This document shows, one piece after another, positions 43,252-51,787 of a DNA stretch of 64,000 nt. The stretch lies in the NCBI GenBank assembly GCA_018242505.1, contig JAFEBU010000064.1:1-64000 (forward strand). Reading direction: 5' to 3'. A program made the translations under genes and the position numbers. This DNA comes from Pseudomonadota bacterium (GTDB lineage: Bacteria; Pseudomonadota; Alphaproteobacteria; Reyranellales; Reyranellaceae). Each line of letters starts with the position of its first letter. Position 1 is the first letter of the stretch. The notes under the pieces were generated by a model. It saw only the letters and a program-made list of their open reading frames with translations. It was not told the origin of the DNA and did no database searches.

Positions 43252-44043
43252 TCAGCGCGTCCGGGACGTGCGGACCTTCGGCGCTTCATGGCGCTGCTCG
43301 GTCAACAACTTGATGGCGGCGTCGCGTGACATGAGGACCATGTACTCGACCGTCTCTTGTGCGGTCAGTGAATCGCCTTTCTGGAGGGCGCGAATCAGCT
43401 TGCCGTGAAACTTTGCAGACTGCAGTCGCCTCTCCTCGGTGGAGAGGCCCAAGCGCGTATAGCGCAGTGTCTGGTGCGCCAATGAGTAGATCATATCCTG
43501 CAGGCGCTCGTTGCCGCAGCCGCTGGCCATCGCCAGGTTGAAGTAATAGCTCTCCTTTACGTACTGGTCAGGATCGGCATGGGAGCGTGTGAATTCGCTG
43601 AGCCTCTCCGCGCGTAGCTTGAGTTCGGCGATCAGACTGGCGTTGGGCTTCTCGGCAATCAGTCGCACGGCCAGGCGAACCAGACTGGCGCGAATGGCGA
43701 AGATGTCGTTGACCTCGTCGATGCTAAGGTAAGTGACCTGTGCTCCTCGTCGCGGCAGGATCTGGACCATTCCATCGCGTTCCAGGATCCGCAGCGCCTC
43801 GCGAACGGGGCCTCGGCTCACCTCGAATTGGCTGGCAATTCCCTGTTCCTGGATGCGTTGTCCAGGCTCCAGATTGCCGGTGATGATGGCATTGCCAATT
43901 GCTTCGGCAATCTGCTCGGGCAGGGACAGCATCTGTGCGGATCGGTTTGGCGACCATCTGAACCTAGTGTCAAGTTCACGATCCCCGAGAGCCAGTTTAA
44001 GCGATGAACCAGATAGTTTCTTCAAGCTTCGGGCGCCCCACAT
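43252..44043 (-). CDS. GntR family (FCD/FadR subfamily) transcriptional regulator
   Basis: About 263 residues. A GntR winged helix (SLPEQIAEAIGNAIITGNLEPGQRIQEQGIASQFEVSRGPVREALRILERDGMV, about residues 38-92) is followed by an all-helical FCD ligand-binding domain ending near 255. The start is uncertain: the ATG at 44043 is used here, and a TTG at 44094 or an ATG at 43932 are alternatives. The biotin-carrier gene ends 31 bp beyond its 3' end. FCD regulators bind TNGTNNACNA-type sites, and ATTGTNNACAAT palindromes occur at the promoters of the flanking CaiB, carrier and carboxyltransferase genes. Confidence 0.88.
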   Translation of the reverse strand: MWGARSLKKLSGSSLKLALGDRELDTRFRWSPNRSAQMLSLPEQIAEAIGNAIITGNLEPGQRIQEQGIASQFEVSRGPVREALRILERDGMVQILPRRGAQVTYLSIDEVNDIFAIRASLVRLAVRLIAEKPNASLIAELKLRAERLSEFTRSHADPDQYVKESYYFNLAMASGCGNERLQDMIYSLAHQTLRYTRLGLSTEERRLQSAKFHGKLIRALQKGDSLTAQETVEYMVLMSRDAAIKLLTEQRHEAPKVRTSRTR

Positions 44044-44082
44044 CGCATGGCGATGGTTTGAGAACGGGAAGGTCTTTACACG

Positions 44083-44098
44083 CTCGGTTGACAATATT
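44083..44098. promoter_or_regulatory. GntR operator half-site upstream of the GntR gene
   Basis: CTCGGT-TG-ACAATATT keeps the whole right arm (ACAATATT) of the carboxyltransferase-promoter palindrome but has a degenerate left arm. It lies about 40 bp upstream of the assumed GntR start, which suggests weaker autoregulation. Confidence 0.45.
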
Positions 44099-44135
44099 CA
44101 ATCCGACTTCAGCTAGTGTTGACCAATTAGGACGA

Positions 44136-45671
44136 TCAGAGCGTCGTTGGCCATCCAGCGAGGGCATGTCGGCCGATGCCGCGCGTCGGCCGACGACGAT
44201 GAACCTTGAGAAGACGCTTCAGGTATTGGCGTGTCTCGCGTGGATCGATTACAGCCTGCGCCGAATAGATGCTGGCGAGGTCGTAGGCCGAACTATCGCG
44301 TTCGAAGCTGCGCCGCAACTCTTCGAAGCGCTCCGGCTGCTGGTCGCGTTGCACGCCGTGCACCACGTTTACTGCGACCGTCGGGTCCATGAAGCCTACG
44401 TCTGCGGTGAACCAGGCTCCCATCTCGTCCGAGTTCCGAGTGCCGCCCATGTTCAGGTACGCCTGCCCGTAGCTTTTGCGCAGCACAATCGAGATCTTGG
44501 GTACGCTGCACATCTGCAGAGCGCTCATGAAGTTCATAATCTTTCCGGGCGCGCGCCGCCGCTCGCCTTCCACGCCGACCAGGAATCCCGGCGTATCGAC
44601 GAGGATAACGAGCGGGATGTTGAACGAGTCACAGAGCACCAGAAAGCTTGCAATTTTGTCGCACGAGTCTGAGTCGAGCGCACCTGCCTTGAACATCGGA
44701 TTGCTGGCGACGAAGCCGACGACCTGGCCGTCGATACGGGCGAGAGCTGTCACCGCCGTCCTGGCGAACCGCTCCTTGAGTTGCAGGACGCTTCCCTTGT
44801 CGGCGATGGCGGCGATCACCTTGCGCATGTCGTAGACCTTGCTGCGATCCTCCGGCACCAGGTCCAGCAGGGACCCTGCCGCGTCGTCGGATCCCTTCGG
44901 CGCATCGATTGTCGGCGGCTGTTCGTTGTGGTGGCTTGGCATGTACGACAGGAACGTCTTGACGAGATCGAGCGCATCTTCGTCGGTGTCGACGGCGAAG
45001 TCCACCTTACCGGTCGTCTCGGTCTGCATGCGCCAGCCGCCAAGGTCGCCGGGCTCGATCACCTGGTTGATCGCAATCGAGGTGACCTTGGGACTCGAGA
45101 TCGCCAGGATCGCGCTCTTCTTCATGACCACGAAATCGGACAGCATGGTGAACCAGCAGGCGGTGCCGAAAGCCGGCCCGAGGACTGCGGCGACGTAGGG
45201 AACTTTGCGCATCCGCACGAACTGCTGCGGATCCTGACCGACTGTTCCGGTGCCGATGGCTCCCATCGTATCGGGAATGCGTGCGCCGGTGCTTTCGTTC
45301 AACAGAACCAGCGGCATGCCGTTGGTGATGGCTGTACGGCGCATATGGCCCATCTTGCGCACGTTGATGGGACTGCTGGAGGCGCCCTTGACAGTCAGGT
45401 CGTGCGAGACAACGGCGACCTCACGGCCGTTGATGAGACCGTAGCCGCAGATCTTGCCGTCAGCCGGTGTGTCATCACGCGCATCGGGACGATCGGACGT
45501 GGCAAACATGCCAGACTCGAGAAAGCTGCCAGGGTCGCACAGATAGTCGATTCGCTGCCGGGCATTCAGTGCCCCCGCGCTGGCGAGCTTGGCGAGCTTC
45601 GCCGGACCGCCCATCGCCAATACCTTGCTGCGCCGCCGCTGATACTCGTCAATCTTCTCCTCGAAACTCAT
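44136..45671 (-). CDS. Acyl-CoA carboxylase carboxyltransferase subunit
   Basis: A 511-residue carboxyltransferase of the propionyl/methylcrotonyl/geranyl-CoA type with two crotonase-like halves. The N-terminal half has RQRIDYLCDPGSFLESG, VVSHDLTVKGAS and LLNESTGARIPD. The C-terminal half has GFVASNP, FLVLCDSFNIPLVILVDTPGFLVG and RKSYGQAYLNMGG. It transfers carboxyl from biotin to an acyl-CoA. The ATG at 45671 begins the conserved domain (SFEEKIDEYQRR); the long in-frame extension to 46064 has no similarity. A strong GntR-type palindrome lies 76-93 bp upstream. A biotin carrier is nearby, but the biotin carboxylase gene has decayed. Confidence 0.92.
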   Translation of the reverse strand: MSFEEKIDEYQRRRSKVLAMGGPAKLAKLASAGALNARQRIDYLCDPGSFLESGMFATSDRPDARDDTPADGKICGYGLINGREVAVVSHDLTVKGASSSPINVRKMGHMRRTAITNGMPLVLLNESTGARIPDTMGAIGTGTVGQDPQQFVRMRKVPYVAAVLGPAFGTACWFTMLSDFVVMKKSAILAISSPKVTSIAINQVIEPGDLGGWRMQTETTGKVDFAVDTDEDALDLVKTFLSYMPSHHNEQPPTIDAPKGSDDAAGSLLDLVPEDRSKVYDMRKVIAAIADKGSVLQLKERFARTAVTALARIDGQVVGFVASNPMFKAGALDSDSCDKIASFLVLCDSFNIPLVILVDTPGFLVGVEGERRRAPGKIMNFMSALQMCSVPKISIVLRKSYGQAYLNMGGTRNSDEMGAWFTADVGFMDPTVAVNVVHGVQRDQQPERFEELRRSFERDSSAYDLASIYSAQAVIDPRETRQYLKRLLKVHRRRPTRGIGRHALAGWPTTL

Positions 45672-45746
45672 TGTCGTCCAATCCCGTGCTGTGAGTGCGG
45701 CCTGCGTTCGCGTAAAGCAGCAGGATCCAGTGAATGGTACCATTGT

Positions 45747-45764
45747 AATATTGTCAACAATATT
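45747..45764. promoter_or_regulatory. GntR-type operator, copy 2 (AATATTGT-CA-ACAATATT)
   Basis: A perfect 8-bp inverted repeat with a 2-bp spacer upstream of the carboxyltransferase gene. Its core is the exact reverse complement of the site at 42900. Confidence 0.72.
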
Positions 45765-46017
45765 TGGTCGCGACACTGTCTGGCGTCGAAAGTGCAGGGC
45801 CCAGGGCCGGCAATACAGGATGCAATCGCTCCGGCACAAGGCGCGACCCGGCGACCAGCGGCGGGCCGGGTCCCCGAACGGTTGCATGGATTGAAGTGCA
45901 TGAGCTGGAAGTTGGCGGTTGACTGGATAGAGCGCCGCAAGCCAGTTCGCTTGCGAACTCGTCGGCGTAGGCAGCACGAAGTAGGACCGGTTGACGGCAC
46001 TTGAAAGGATTGATCGG

Positions 46018-46342
46018 CTAATAGATGGGAGATCGGGGAACGAGTTCGGGGTTCTCGCCGGCAAAGCCGAGTGCCGAGTACAGCATCGCCGCTGGCGACA
46101 AGGTGTACGTAACCGCCGCTGGCGGCAGGATAAAGGTTGTTCGGGCGAAATCGGAAGCCGGAGCCGGCACGCATCGGCACGAGTTCTGCCTTCTCATAGG
46201 CGGGAACATAGGGTTCCATCAGTGAGAGCGAGCACTCATACAGGGCAGCATGATCACCTTGCCACAACCTGGTCGTGTCGCGTCGACACAATGCCATCAT
46301 CGCAGCGAAGGCAGCGTAGATGACGGTGAGTTGGTCGGTCAT
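46018..46342 (-). pseudogene. CaiB/BaiF CoA-transferase remnant
   Basis: The minus strand encodes TDQLTVIYAAFAAMMAL, LYECSLSLMEPYVPAYEK, MRAGSGF and NNLYPAASGGYVHLVASGDAV, which is the middle third of a CaiB/BaiF protein. It then breaks into another frame (ALGFAGENPEL) and ends. There is no N- or C-terminal third. It is closest in pattern to the intact CaiB at 41621, where the same positions read FMEPFVPAFDK and APNTLYRAGDGGYVHIAAAS. It was probably part of the same carboxylase locus. Confidence 0.75.
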
Positions 46343-46359
46343 ACCATGCCGCGGCGGTG

Positions 46360-46935
46360 GATGGTCGGGGCACCAGTCGCGTGCCGGTCGATTACGCCAA
46401 TATCGATACGGTCGAGATGCTTTACGATATCGATCCGGGTTTTAGTTCTCTGGGAATGAGCACGAAGCCGCAGGTAGAGCACGTTATACGGAGGAAGTGG
46501 CTGGATAGTTAGGAAGTGGCTGGCCTCGATCTCGTCCAGTCGCAGGTGCTCCTCACGGCAGCCGTTTTCTTGATATTGTCGGATTCGATTGCGATCGACG
46601 GTCACGCCATCGAAGCGCGTCTATGCCGAAGATTCCAAGCGCCTCTTTCCGTCACCCGGTCTGCTTAAAGCTCGTCACCCGGTCTGCTTAAAGCGTTCAG
46701 GCCACCATCGGGCGAGGCATCCCCGCCGAGGCGGGTCATGCGGAAGGCAGGGGCGGTCGCGCCGTGCCACGATTCGATCATCGCGAAAGGAATCGCTCGC
46801 GGACTCACGCGCGACGCGGCACTCGACCGACCACTGGAGAGTTTTGTCGTGGAAGGCGTGAAGACGAATACTCCGTTTGTCCTTGCTGTTCTATCGGATG
46901 AGTCAATTCGTGTTGGGTGCATATCTACATCGCCG
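46360..46935 (+). pseudogene. Biotin carboxylase (AccC-type) remnant
   Basis: Successive plus-strand pieces spell the C-terminal half of a biotin carboxylase. DYANIDTVEMLYDIDPGF and MSTKPQVEHVI (about 46390-46480) correspond to the G-T-V-E-F and N-x-R-L-Q-V-E-H segments. An in-frame stop near 46510 follows. AGLDLVQSQVL and IAIDGHAIEARL come next, then a frameshift to VYAEDSKRLFPSPGLL, a 23-bp tandem duplication, and finally DSIIAKGIARGLTRDAALDR and FVVEGVKTNTPFVLAVL. The ATP-grasp N-terminal half is missing. It is clearly non-functional. Confidence 0.82.
46650..46694. repeat. Two-copy tandem duplication of about 23 bp
   Basis: The 23-bp unit at 46650-46672 (starting CGTCACCCGGTCTGC) is repeated exactly at 46673-46694. 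It lies inside the decayed biotin carboxylase gene and contributes to its loss of frame. Confidence 0.85.
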
Positions 46936-47197
46936 GCAGCCAGGGTCCTCGCGCGAGCTGATAAGCACGTGCGAGATAGAACGAGAGCGCCCGCGCACAA
47001 TGGAAATCCATATCGATAAGCAGAAGCGGTAAAAATTTTGGCTCGTGCCGACAATGATGTCCGTTCGAGATCGCCGCGAGATCGTTTGCATTTGGCGCGA
47101 GGTCGCCTTGACAGGCGTCGTGCGATACGCCTTAATTTGTATTCTTGTGTGATTGTTAACATTACGCGAATTAAAAAATCTGGGAGCGAACGACGAA

Positions 47198-48037
47198 ATG
47201 AAGCTCGACGCGGGCGCAACGGTGCCCCACACGACGGCCGCGGCCGGGGCGGTTTGGGCACCTTCGGCGCAAACAGGTATCTGGGTCGAGAACCTTTCGC
47301 ATCGCTTCGTCGGCGGCCTGTTGGCCGTGAAGGATGCAAAGTTTGCCGTGACGGCTGGCGAATTCGTGGTCATCGTCGGGCCGAGCGGCTGCGGCAAGAC
47401 CACGATCCTCAATATCATCGCCGGCCTCGAAGCACAGCAGATCGGGTCGGTCTCCGTGGCGGGCAAGGCTCCGAAGGCCGGGCGCTTCGACATCGCCTAC
47501 ATGTTCGCGCAAGACGCACTGCTGCCGTGGCGAACCGTGATGGGCAACGTGCTGTTCGGTGTCGAGGTCCGTTCCGAGGGGGGGCAACTTCCGAAACACG
47601 TGTACGAAGAGGCACGCGAGCTGATCGCGATGGTCGGACTGAGCGGTTTCGAGAACGCCTACCCGCGGCAGCTCTCGCACGGCATGCGGCAAAGGACGGC
47701 ATTGGCTCGCACCTTCCTGATGCCGAGTCCGGTGCTGCTGATGGACGAGCCATTTGGCGCACTGGATGCGCACACCAAGCTTATGCTCGAGCAGGGACTG
47801 CTTCGCCTGTGGGAACGTGACAAGCGGACCGTGCTGTTCATCACCCACGATCTCGCCGAGGCGATCGCACTTGCCGACAAGATCCTCGTCTGCACGGCCC
47901 GCCCGGGCTCGATCAAGTGCGAGATCCCGATCGAGATGGAACGTCCGCGCAACATTGGTGCTCTCCAGAACGACGCCCGATATCATGACTACCATCGGCG
48001 AATCTGGACCGAGCTCGCCGCCGAGATGGTCGTATGA
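47198..48037 (+). CDS. ABC importer ATPase (nitrate/sulfonate/taurine type)
   Basis: A 279-residue ABC ATPase. Walker A G-P-S-G-C-G-K-T is near residue 63, the Q-loop MFAQDALLPWRTV near 102, the signature L-S-H-G-M-R-Q-R near 153 (His instead of the usual Gly), Walker B VLLMDEPFGALDA near 175, and the switch His in FITHDLAEA near 211. It energises uptake through the permease at 48034, which it overlaps by four bases. The ATG at 47198 follows GGGAGCGAACGACGAA at a rather long distance; earlier in-frame starts lack similarity. Confidence 0.9.
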   Translation: MKLDAGATVPHTTAAAGAVWAPSAQTGIWVENLSHRFVGGLLAVKDAKFAVTAGEFVVIVGPSGCGKTTILNIIAGLEAQQIGSVSVAGKAPKAGRFDIAYMFAQDALLPWRTVMGNVLFGVEVRSEGGQLPKHVYEEARELIAMVGLSGFENAYPRQLSHGMRQRTALARTFLMPSPVLLMDEPFGALDAHTKLMLEQGLLRLWERDKRTVLFITHDLAEAIALADKILVCTARPGSIKCEIPIEMERPRNIGALQNDARYHDYHRRIWTELAAEMVV

Positions 48038-48906
48038 GCGCGATGGAAACCGGTTCAGACCGTGCTTCGCATCCGCAGCTCTCGAAGAGCATTCCGGGCG
48101 AACAGGCGCGGGCGCGCCGGATCGGAGCGTTCCTGAACGCCTGCCGTCTCAATATCAATCGGTTCCTCATCCTGGCCGGGTTTGCGGCAGTCTGGTGGGC
48201 CGCGGTCGAATTCAAATGGCTCGATCGATTCTTCTTCAGCAGTCCTGTCGACATTGCTCGCTTCCTGCGTGAGCAATTCGTCAACGAGATTCTCCCCAAT
48301 TCGCTGGAGACCCTGTTGGCGATGCTGATCGCTTTCGCCCTGTCCGGCGTGGCGGGGGTAGCGGCTGGGTTGGTGCTCTTCGAGCTTCCCCGGGTTAAGC
48401 GCACGATCGATCCGATCCTGACCGCACTCAACAGCATGCCACGTATTGCGCTGGCGCCGATCTTCATCCTGTGGTTCGGCATCGGTCTGGCCTCCAAGGT
48501 GGCGCTGGCCTTCAGCCTCGGCTTCTTCATTGTCCTGATCAGCACCTATGGCGGTATTCGAAATGTCGATCCGACCCTCATCAGGCTCAGCCGCTCTCTT
48601 GGCTGCACGTCGCGACAGCAATTCACGAAGATCATGCTGCCCTGGGCAATCCCCAGTGTCTTCGCCGGCCTCAAGCTCGCCCTGATCTATTGTTTTCTCG
48701 GCGTCGTCACCAGCGAGATGCTCGCTTCCAAGGCCGGCTTGGGCCAACTCATCATGTACTACTCCGGCATCCTCAGGATGGATGCCGTCCTCGGCATCCT
48801 CTTCGTGATGGCGATCTTCGCCGTCTTGCTGACTTTCATCGCCGATTGGATCGAGGCTGCTCTCCTTGGCGGATGGGCAGAGACCAACACCCAGAAGGGG
48901 CTGTGA
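48034..48906 (+). CDS. ABC importer permease (SsuC/TauC type)
   Basis: A 290-residue permease with about six membrane helices. The EAA-loop region is visible: MPRIALAPIFILWFGIGLASKVALAFSLGFFIVLISTYGGI, then IRLSRSLGCTSRQQFTKIMLPWAIPSVFAGLKLALIY. It is the channel of the importer with the ATPase at 47198 (four-base overlap) and the binding protein at 48947 (41-bp gap). The family imports sulfonates, taurine, nitrate or thiamine precursors. The cargo here is probably the substrate of the downstream enzymes. Confidence 0.9.
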   Translation: MSAMETGSDRASHPQLSKSIPGEQARARRIGAFLNACRLNINRFLILAGFAAVWWAAVEFKWLDRFFFSSPVDIARFLREQFVNEILPNSLETLLAMLIAFALSGVAGVAAGLVLFELPRVKRTIDPILTALNSMPRIALAPIFILWFGIGLASKVALAFSLGFFIVLISTYGGIRNVDPTLIRLSRSLGCTSRQQFTKIMLPWAIPSVFAGLKLALIYCFLGVVTSEMLASKAGLGQLIMYYSGILRMDAVLGILFVMAIFAVLLTFIADWIEAALLGGWAETNTQKGL

Positions 48907-48946
48907 AAAAGCGTATTTCCGAATCGGACGAAAGGGAGGGAAGCGA

Positions 48947-49984
48947 ATGAAGTCTGCCAAGAATCTGCGCCAAAAGGGGGCCGCCGGTATCGCTGTGGCA
49001 ATTTTGGCTCTCTTTATGGCCGCGAATGGCGCGGTCGCTCAGGACAAGACTGATGTCAAGATCGGCGTCTATCCGGGGCAGACCTTCCATATGAATGTCT
49101 ACGTTGCCGACGTAAAAGGCTTCTACAAGGAAGCTGGCCTCAATCCGACGTTTATCACCGTCGGTACCGGTCCGCTGATGAACTCGATGTTGGGCAGCGG
49201 CTCGATCGATTTCGCCTTCCAGCCGCCGAACAATGTCGGTGTCGCGAAGGAGCAAGGACTCGACGAGGTCATCGTGACGGGCAACATCGGCATGCCCTAC
49301 AGCGTCATTGGCAAGACGGGACTCAAGCTGCCGCACAAAGGCCAATACCCCGGCGTCATAGGCGACCTCAAGGGATTGACCTGGGGCGTTACGGGGCGTG
49401 GCGCGGACAGCGAAATGTTCATGCGCGCCATGGCGGCGGATGCCAAGATCGATCCGGACAAGGACGTGACTTGGCTGGCTGTGGGGCTGTCACCCACCGC
49501 CATACCAACCCTCAAGGCTGGTCGGGTCGATGCCTTCATCACATTGTCACCCGGTCCCACCGTTGCAAAGGCGTTGGGCCTGGGCGAGGTGCTGGTTGAT
49601 CTGCGCAAAGGTGAAGGACCAGGAAATTTCAAGGGAATCACGTACCAGGGGGTCGCGACGCTGCGCAAGACGGCGATCGCCAAGCCCAAGGTCGTTGACG
49701 CAATAATTGCCGCCCACACGAAGGCATATTGCTGGGTGCGGGATCCGAAGAACTTCGAAGAGTTGCTGGGCATTCTCAAGACCAAGCTTGCGGTCAGCGA
49801 ATTGACCGACGAGCAATTTCGCGAGTTGGTAAAAGACGAAATTCCCGTTCTGAAGATGACGTTCCCGAAGTCCAATTTTCCTGTCTGGAATGAATTTCTT
49901 CTGAAATCGAAGATGCTGAAAGCGCCGCTGAACGCCGACGAACTGCTGTGGAAGACTGTGCCGCAGTCAGAACCGGCTTGCTGA
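48947..49984 (+). CDS. ABC importer substrate-binding protein (NMT1/SsuA/TauA type)
   Basis: A 345-residue periplasmic binding protein. The signal peptide (AAGIAVAILALFMAANGAVAQ) is probably cleaved after A-V-A near residue 30. The mature part shows KIGVYPGQTFHMNVYVADVKGFYKEAGL, then TVGTGPLMNSMLGSGSIDFAF, a typical NMT1/OMR1-like fold. The ATG at 48947 follows GGGAGGGAAGCGA. It captures the cargo for the ATPase/permease pair upstream. The specificity cannot be read from sequence, but the oxidative enzymes downstream suggest an organic molecule rather than nitrate. Confidence 0.9.
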   Translation: MKSAKNLRQKGAAGIAVAILALFMAANGAVAQDKTDVKIGVYPGQTFHMNVYVADVKGFYKEAGLNPTFITVGTGPLMNSMLGSGSIDFAFQPPNNVGVAKEQGLDEVIVTGNIGMPYSVIGKTGLKLPHKGQYPGVIGDLKGLTWGVTGRGADSEMFMRAMAADAKIDPDKDVTWLAVGLSPTAIPTLKAGRVDAFITLSPGPTVAKALGLGEVLVDLRKGEGPGNFKGITYQGVATLRKTAIAKPKVVDAIIAAHTKAYCWVRDPKNFEELLGILKTKLAVSELTDEQFRELVKDEIPVLKMTFPKSNFPVWNEFLLKSKMLKAPLNADELLWKTVPQSEPAC

Positions 49985-50068
49985 GGCAGGGCCTCCACGG
50001 AACGGCTCTACGCCTCCCGCAAGGAGCCGTTCCGCTTCTCCAATGATCGAGTACGAGAGCGTTGGCGA

Positions 50069-50962
50069 ATGATCGCTGTCGGAGACTACAGAATCGACCG
50101 GGCAGTCGAATACGAGGGCCCGTTCCTTCGTCCGGAAGAGCTTCTGATCGGATACGATCCGGTGGTACTCGAGCGAAGCCGCGACTGGCTGGGACACACG
50201 ATCGATCCGGCCAGCGGGCAGATGCGCATGAGCTTCCACAGCTTTGTATTGCGTACCGGTCGCCACACCATCCTGATCGACACCTGCATGGGCAACGACA
50301 AGGAGCGTCCATTGCGGCCGATCGGGCATCGGCGAAGGACCGACTTCCTGGGTAGTCTTTTAGGGCGTGGCGTGAAGCCCGAAGAAGTCGACTTTGTCAT
50401 GTGCACGCACTTGCACTGGGACCATGTTGGCTGGAATACGAGACTACAGGACGGACGCTGGGTGCCGACTTTCCCCAATGCACGCTATGTCATGGCTCGC
50501 ACGGAATACGAGCATCGGGATGCCTTGCATGCGAAAGGTGATCGATCCATGCACGGCCTGGCGTTCGCCGACAGCATCCTGCCTCTGGTCCATGCGGAGC
50601 GCGCCGTCGTCGTCGACGACGACCATGCGTTGGAGGATGGCGTGTGGTTGCAACCTTATCCTGGGCATACGCCCGGCACCGTTGTCATCAACATCCAGTC
50701 GCGCGGCGATCGCGGTGTCTTCGCAGGCGACGTTCTGCACACGCCGCTGCAACTGGCTTGCCCCGAACTGTCCAGCATCGCTTGCCACGACCCTGATCTC
50801 TCTTACGTCTCGCGGCGGCGCTTCATCGAGCAACACGCCGACACCGGAAATCTCGTTATGCCTGCTCACTTCCTGGCGCCATCGGCCGGCCACATCGTCA
50901 GCCGCGATGGCGCTTTCGGTTTCGTCGATGCCGTCATGCCGGGCGACCAAAGGGTGTCGTGA
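50069..50962 (+). CDS. Metallo-beta-lactamase-fold hydrolase
   Basis: A 297-residue MBL-fold protein of the lactonase/quorum-quenching-like group. The zinc motif T-H-L-H-W-D-H is at residues 113-119, with a further His in PYPGHTPGTVVI near 200, an Asp in FAGDVLHTP near 220, and a His in MPAHFLAP near 268. It opens ester, lactone or thioester bonds. It is 84 bp after the binding protein and overlaps the SDR stop/start by about four bases, so one operon is likely. Confidence 0.88.
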   Translation: MIAVGDYRIDRAVEYEGPFLRPEELLIGYDPVVLERSRDWLGHTIDPASGQMRMSFHSFVLRTGRHTILIDTCMGNDKERPLRPIGHRRRTDFLGSLLGRGVKPEEVDFVMCTHLHWDHVGWNTRLQDGRWVPTFPNARYVMARTEYEHRDALHAKGDRSMHGLAFADSILPLVHAERAVVVDDDHALEDGVWLQPYPGHTPGTVVINIQSRGDRGVFAGDVLHTPLQLACPELSSIACHDPDLSYVSRRRFIEQHADTGNLVMPAHFLAPSAGHIVSRDGAFGFVDAVMPGDQRVS

Positions 50963-51759
50963 TGGATACGATCAGCGACAAGTTGCCGGACGTTGAAAGC
51001 GTCCGAGGCCTGTTCAGTCTTGCCGGCAAGGTGGCGCTTGTGACCGGGAGCGGCTCGGGCCTCTGCCGCGCCATCGCGTGGGGAATGGCCTGCAATGGCG
51101 CTGATATCGCGATCGTAGATCGAGACGGGAAGGCCGCAGCCACCTGCGCGGCTGAGCTGCGAAACGGCACGGGGCGGCATATCGAGTCTTTTCAGGCAGA
51201 CGTGAGCAACGAATCTGAGGTGGCGAATGCCGTCAGCGGCGCGCTTGAAACATTCGGTCACATCGACGTCCTGCTGAACGGCGCCGGCCACAACATACGC
51301 AAGCCTCTTGTCGAATTCACACAAGCAGAGTTCGACTCACTTATGCAGGTGCATGTACGCGGTGCGTTTTTCTTCTGCCGCGCCATCGCTCCCGGTATGC
51401 GGGAGAGAAAATCCGGCAGCATCATCAATGTCGCATCCATCGCGGCTTTCGTCGGGATCCGAGAAATCGCTCCCTATTCTGCTGCCAAGGCAGCCCTGCT
51501 GCAGTTCTCGCGAGCATTCGCGCTCGAGATGGCGCCCTTCGGAGTCAGGGTCAACGCCATCGCTCCAGGCTTCATCGATACGCCGCTTACCCGGCAGCAT
51601 TCGACCGAAAAACGCCGGAAAATTGAGGAGATCTCGCCCACAGGCAGATTTGGCGGCGCCGACGAACTGATCGGGCCGGCCATCTTCCTGGCGTCGGACG
51701 CGTCGAGTTTTGTCACGGGGACGTCCGTGGTGGTCGATGGAGCGTGGAGTGCTCAGTGA
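50962..51759 (+). CDS. SDR family oxidoreductase
   Basis: A 265-residue classical short-chain dehydrogenase. The cofactor motif V-T-G-S-G-S-G-L is near residue 28, NGAG near 107, the catalytic Ser in SIINVASIAAF near 155, and Y-x3-K (YSAAK) near 172, with the PGFIDTPLT loop near 205. The ATG at 50962 overlaps the stop of the MBL gene (a GTG at 50959 is also possible). It probably oxidises a hydroxyl to a ketone, or the reverse, ahead of the flavin monooxygenase that follows. Confidence 0.89.
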   Translation: MDTISDKLPDVESVRGLFSLAGKVALVTGSGSGLCRAIAWGMACNGADIAIVDRDGKAAATCAAELRNGTGRHIESFQADVSNESEVANAVSGALETFGHIDVLLNGAGHNIRKPLVEFTQAEFDSLMQVHVRGAFFFCRAIAPGMRERKSGSIINVASIAAFVGIREIAPYSAAKAALLQFSRAFALEMAPFGVRVNAIAPGFIDTPLTRQHSTEKRRKIEEISPTGRFGGADELIGPAIFLASDASSFVTGTSVVVDGAWSAQ

Positions 51760-51787
51760 ACTGGGAAGATCCAGGAAGGAACAGGCA

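Noticed and set aside
44781..46004. Plus-strand 407-codon frame opposite the carboxyltransferase
   Set aside because: Antisense shadow of a well-supported gene. It does not resemble any protein.
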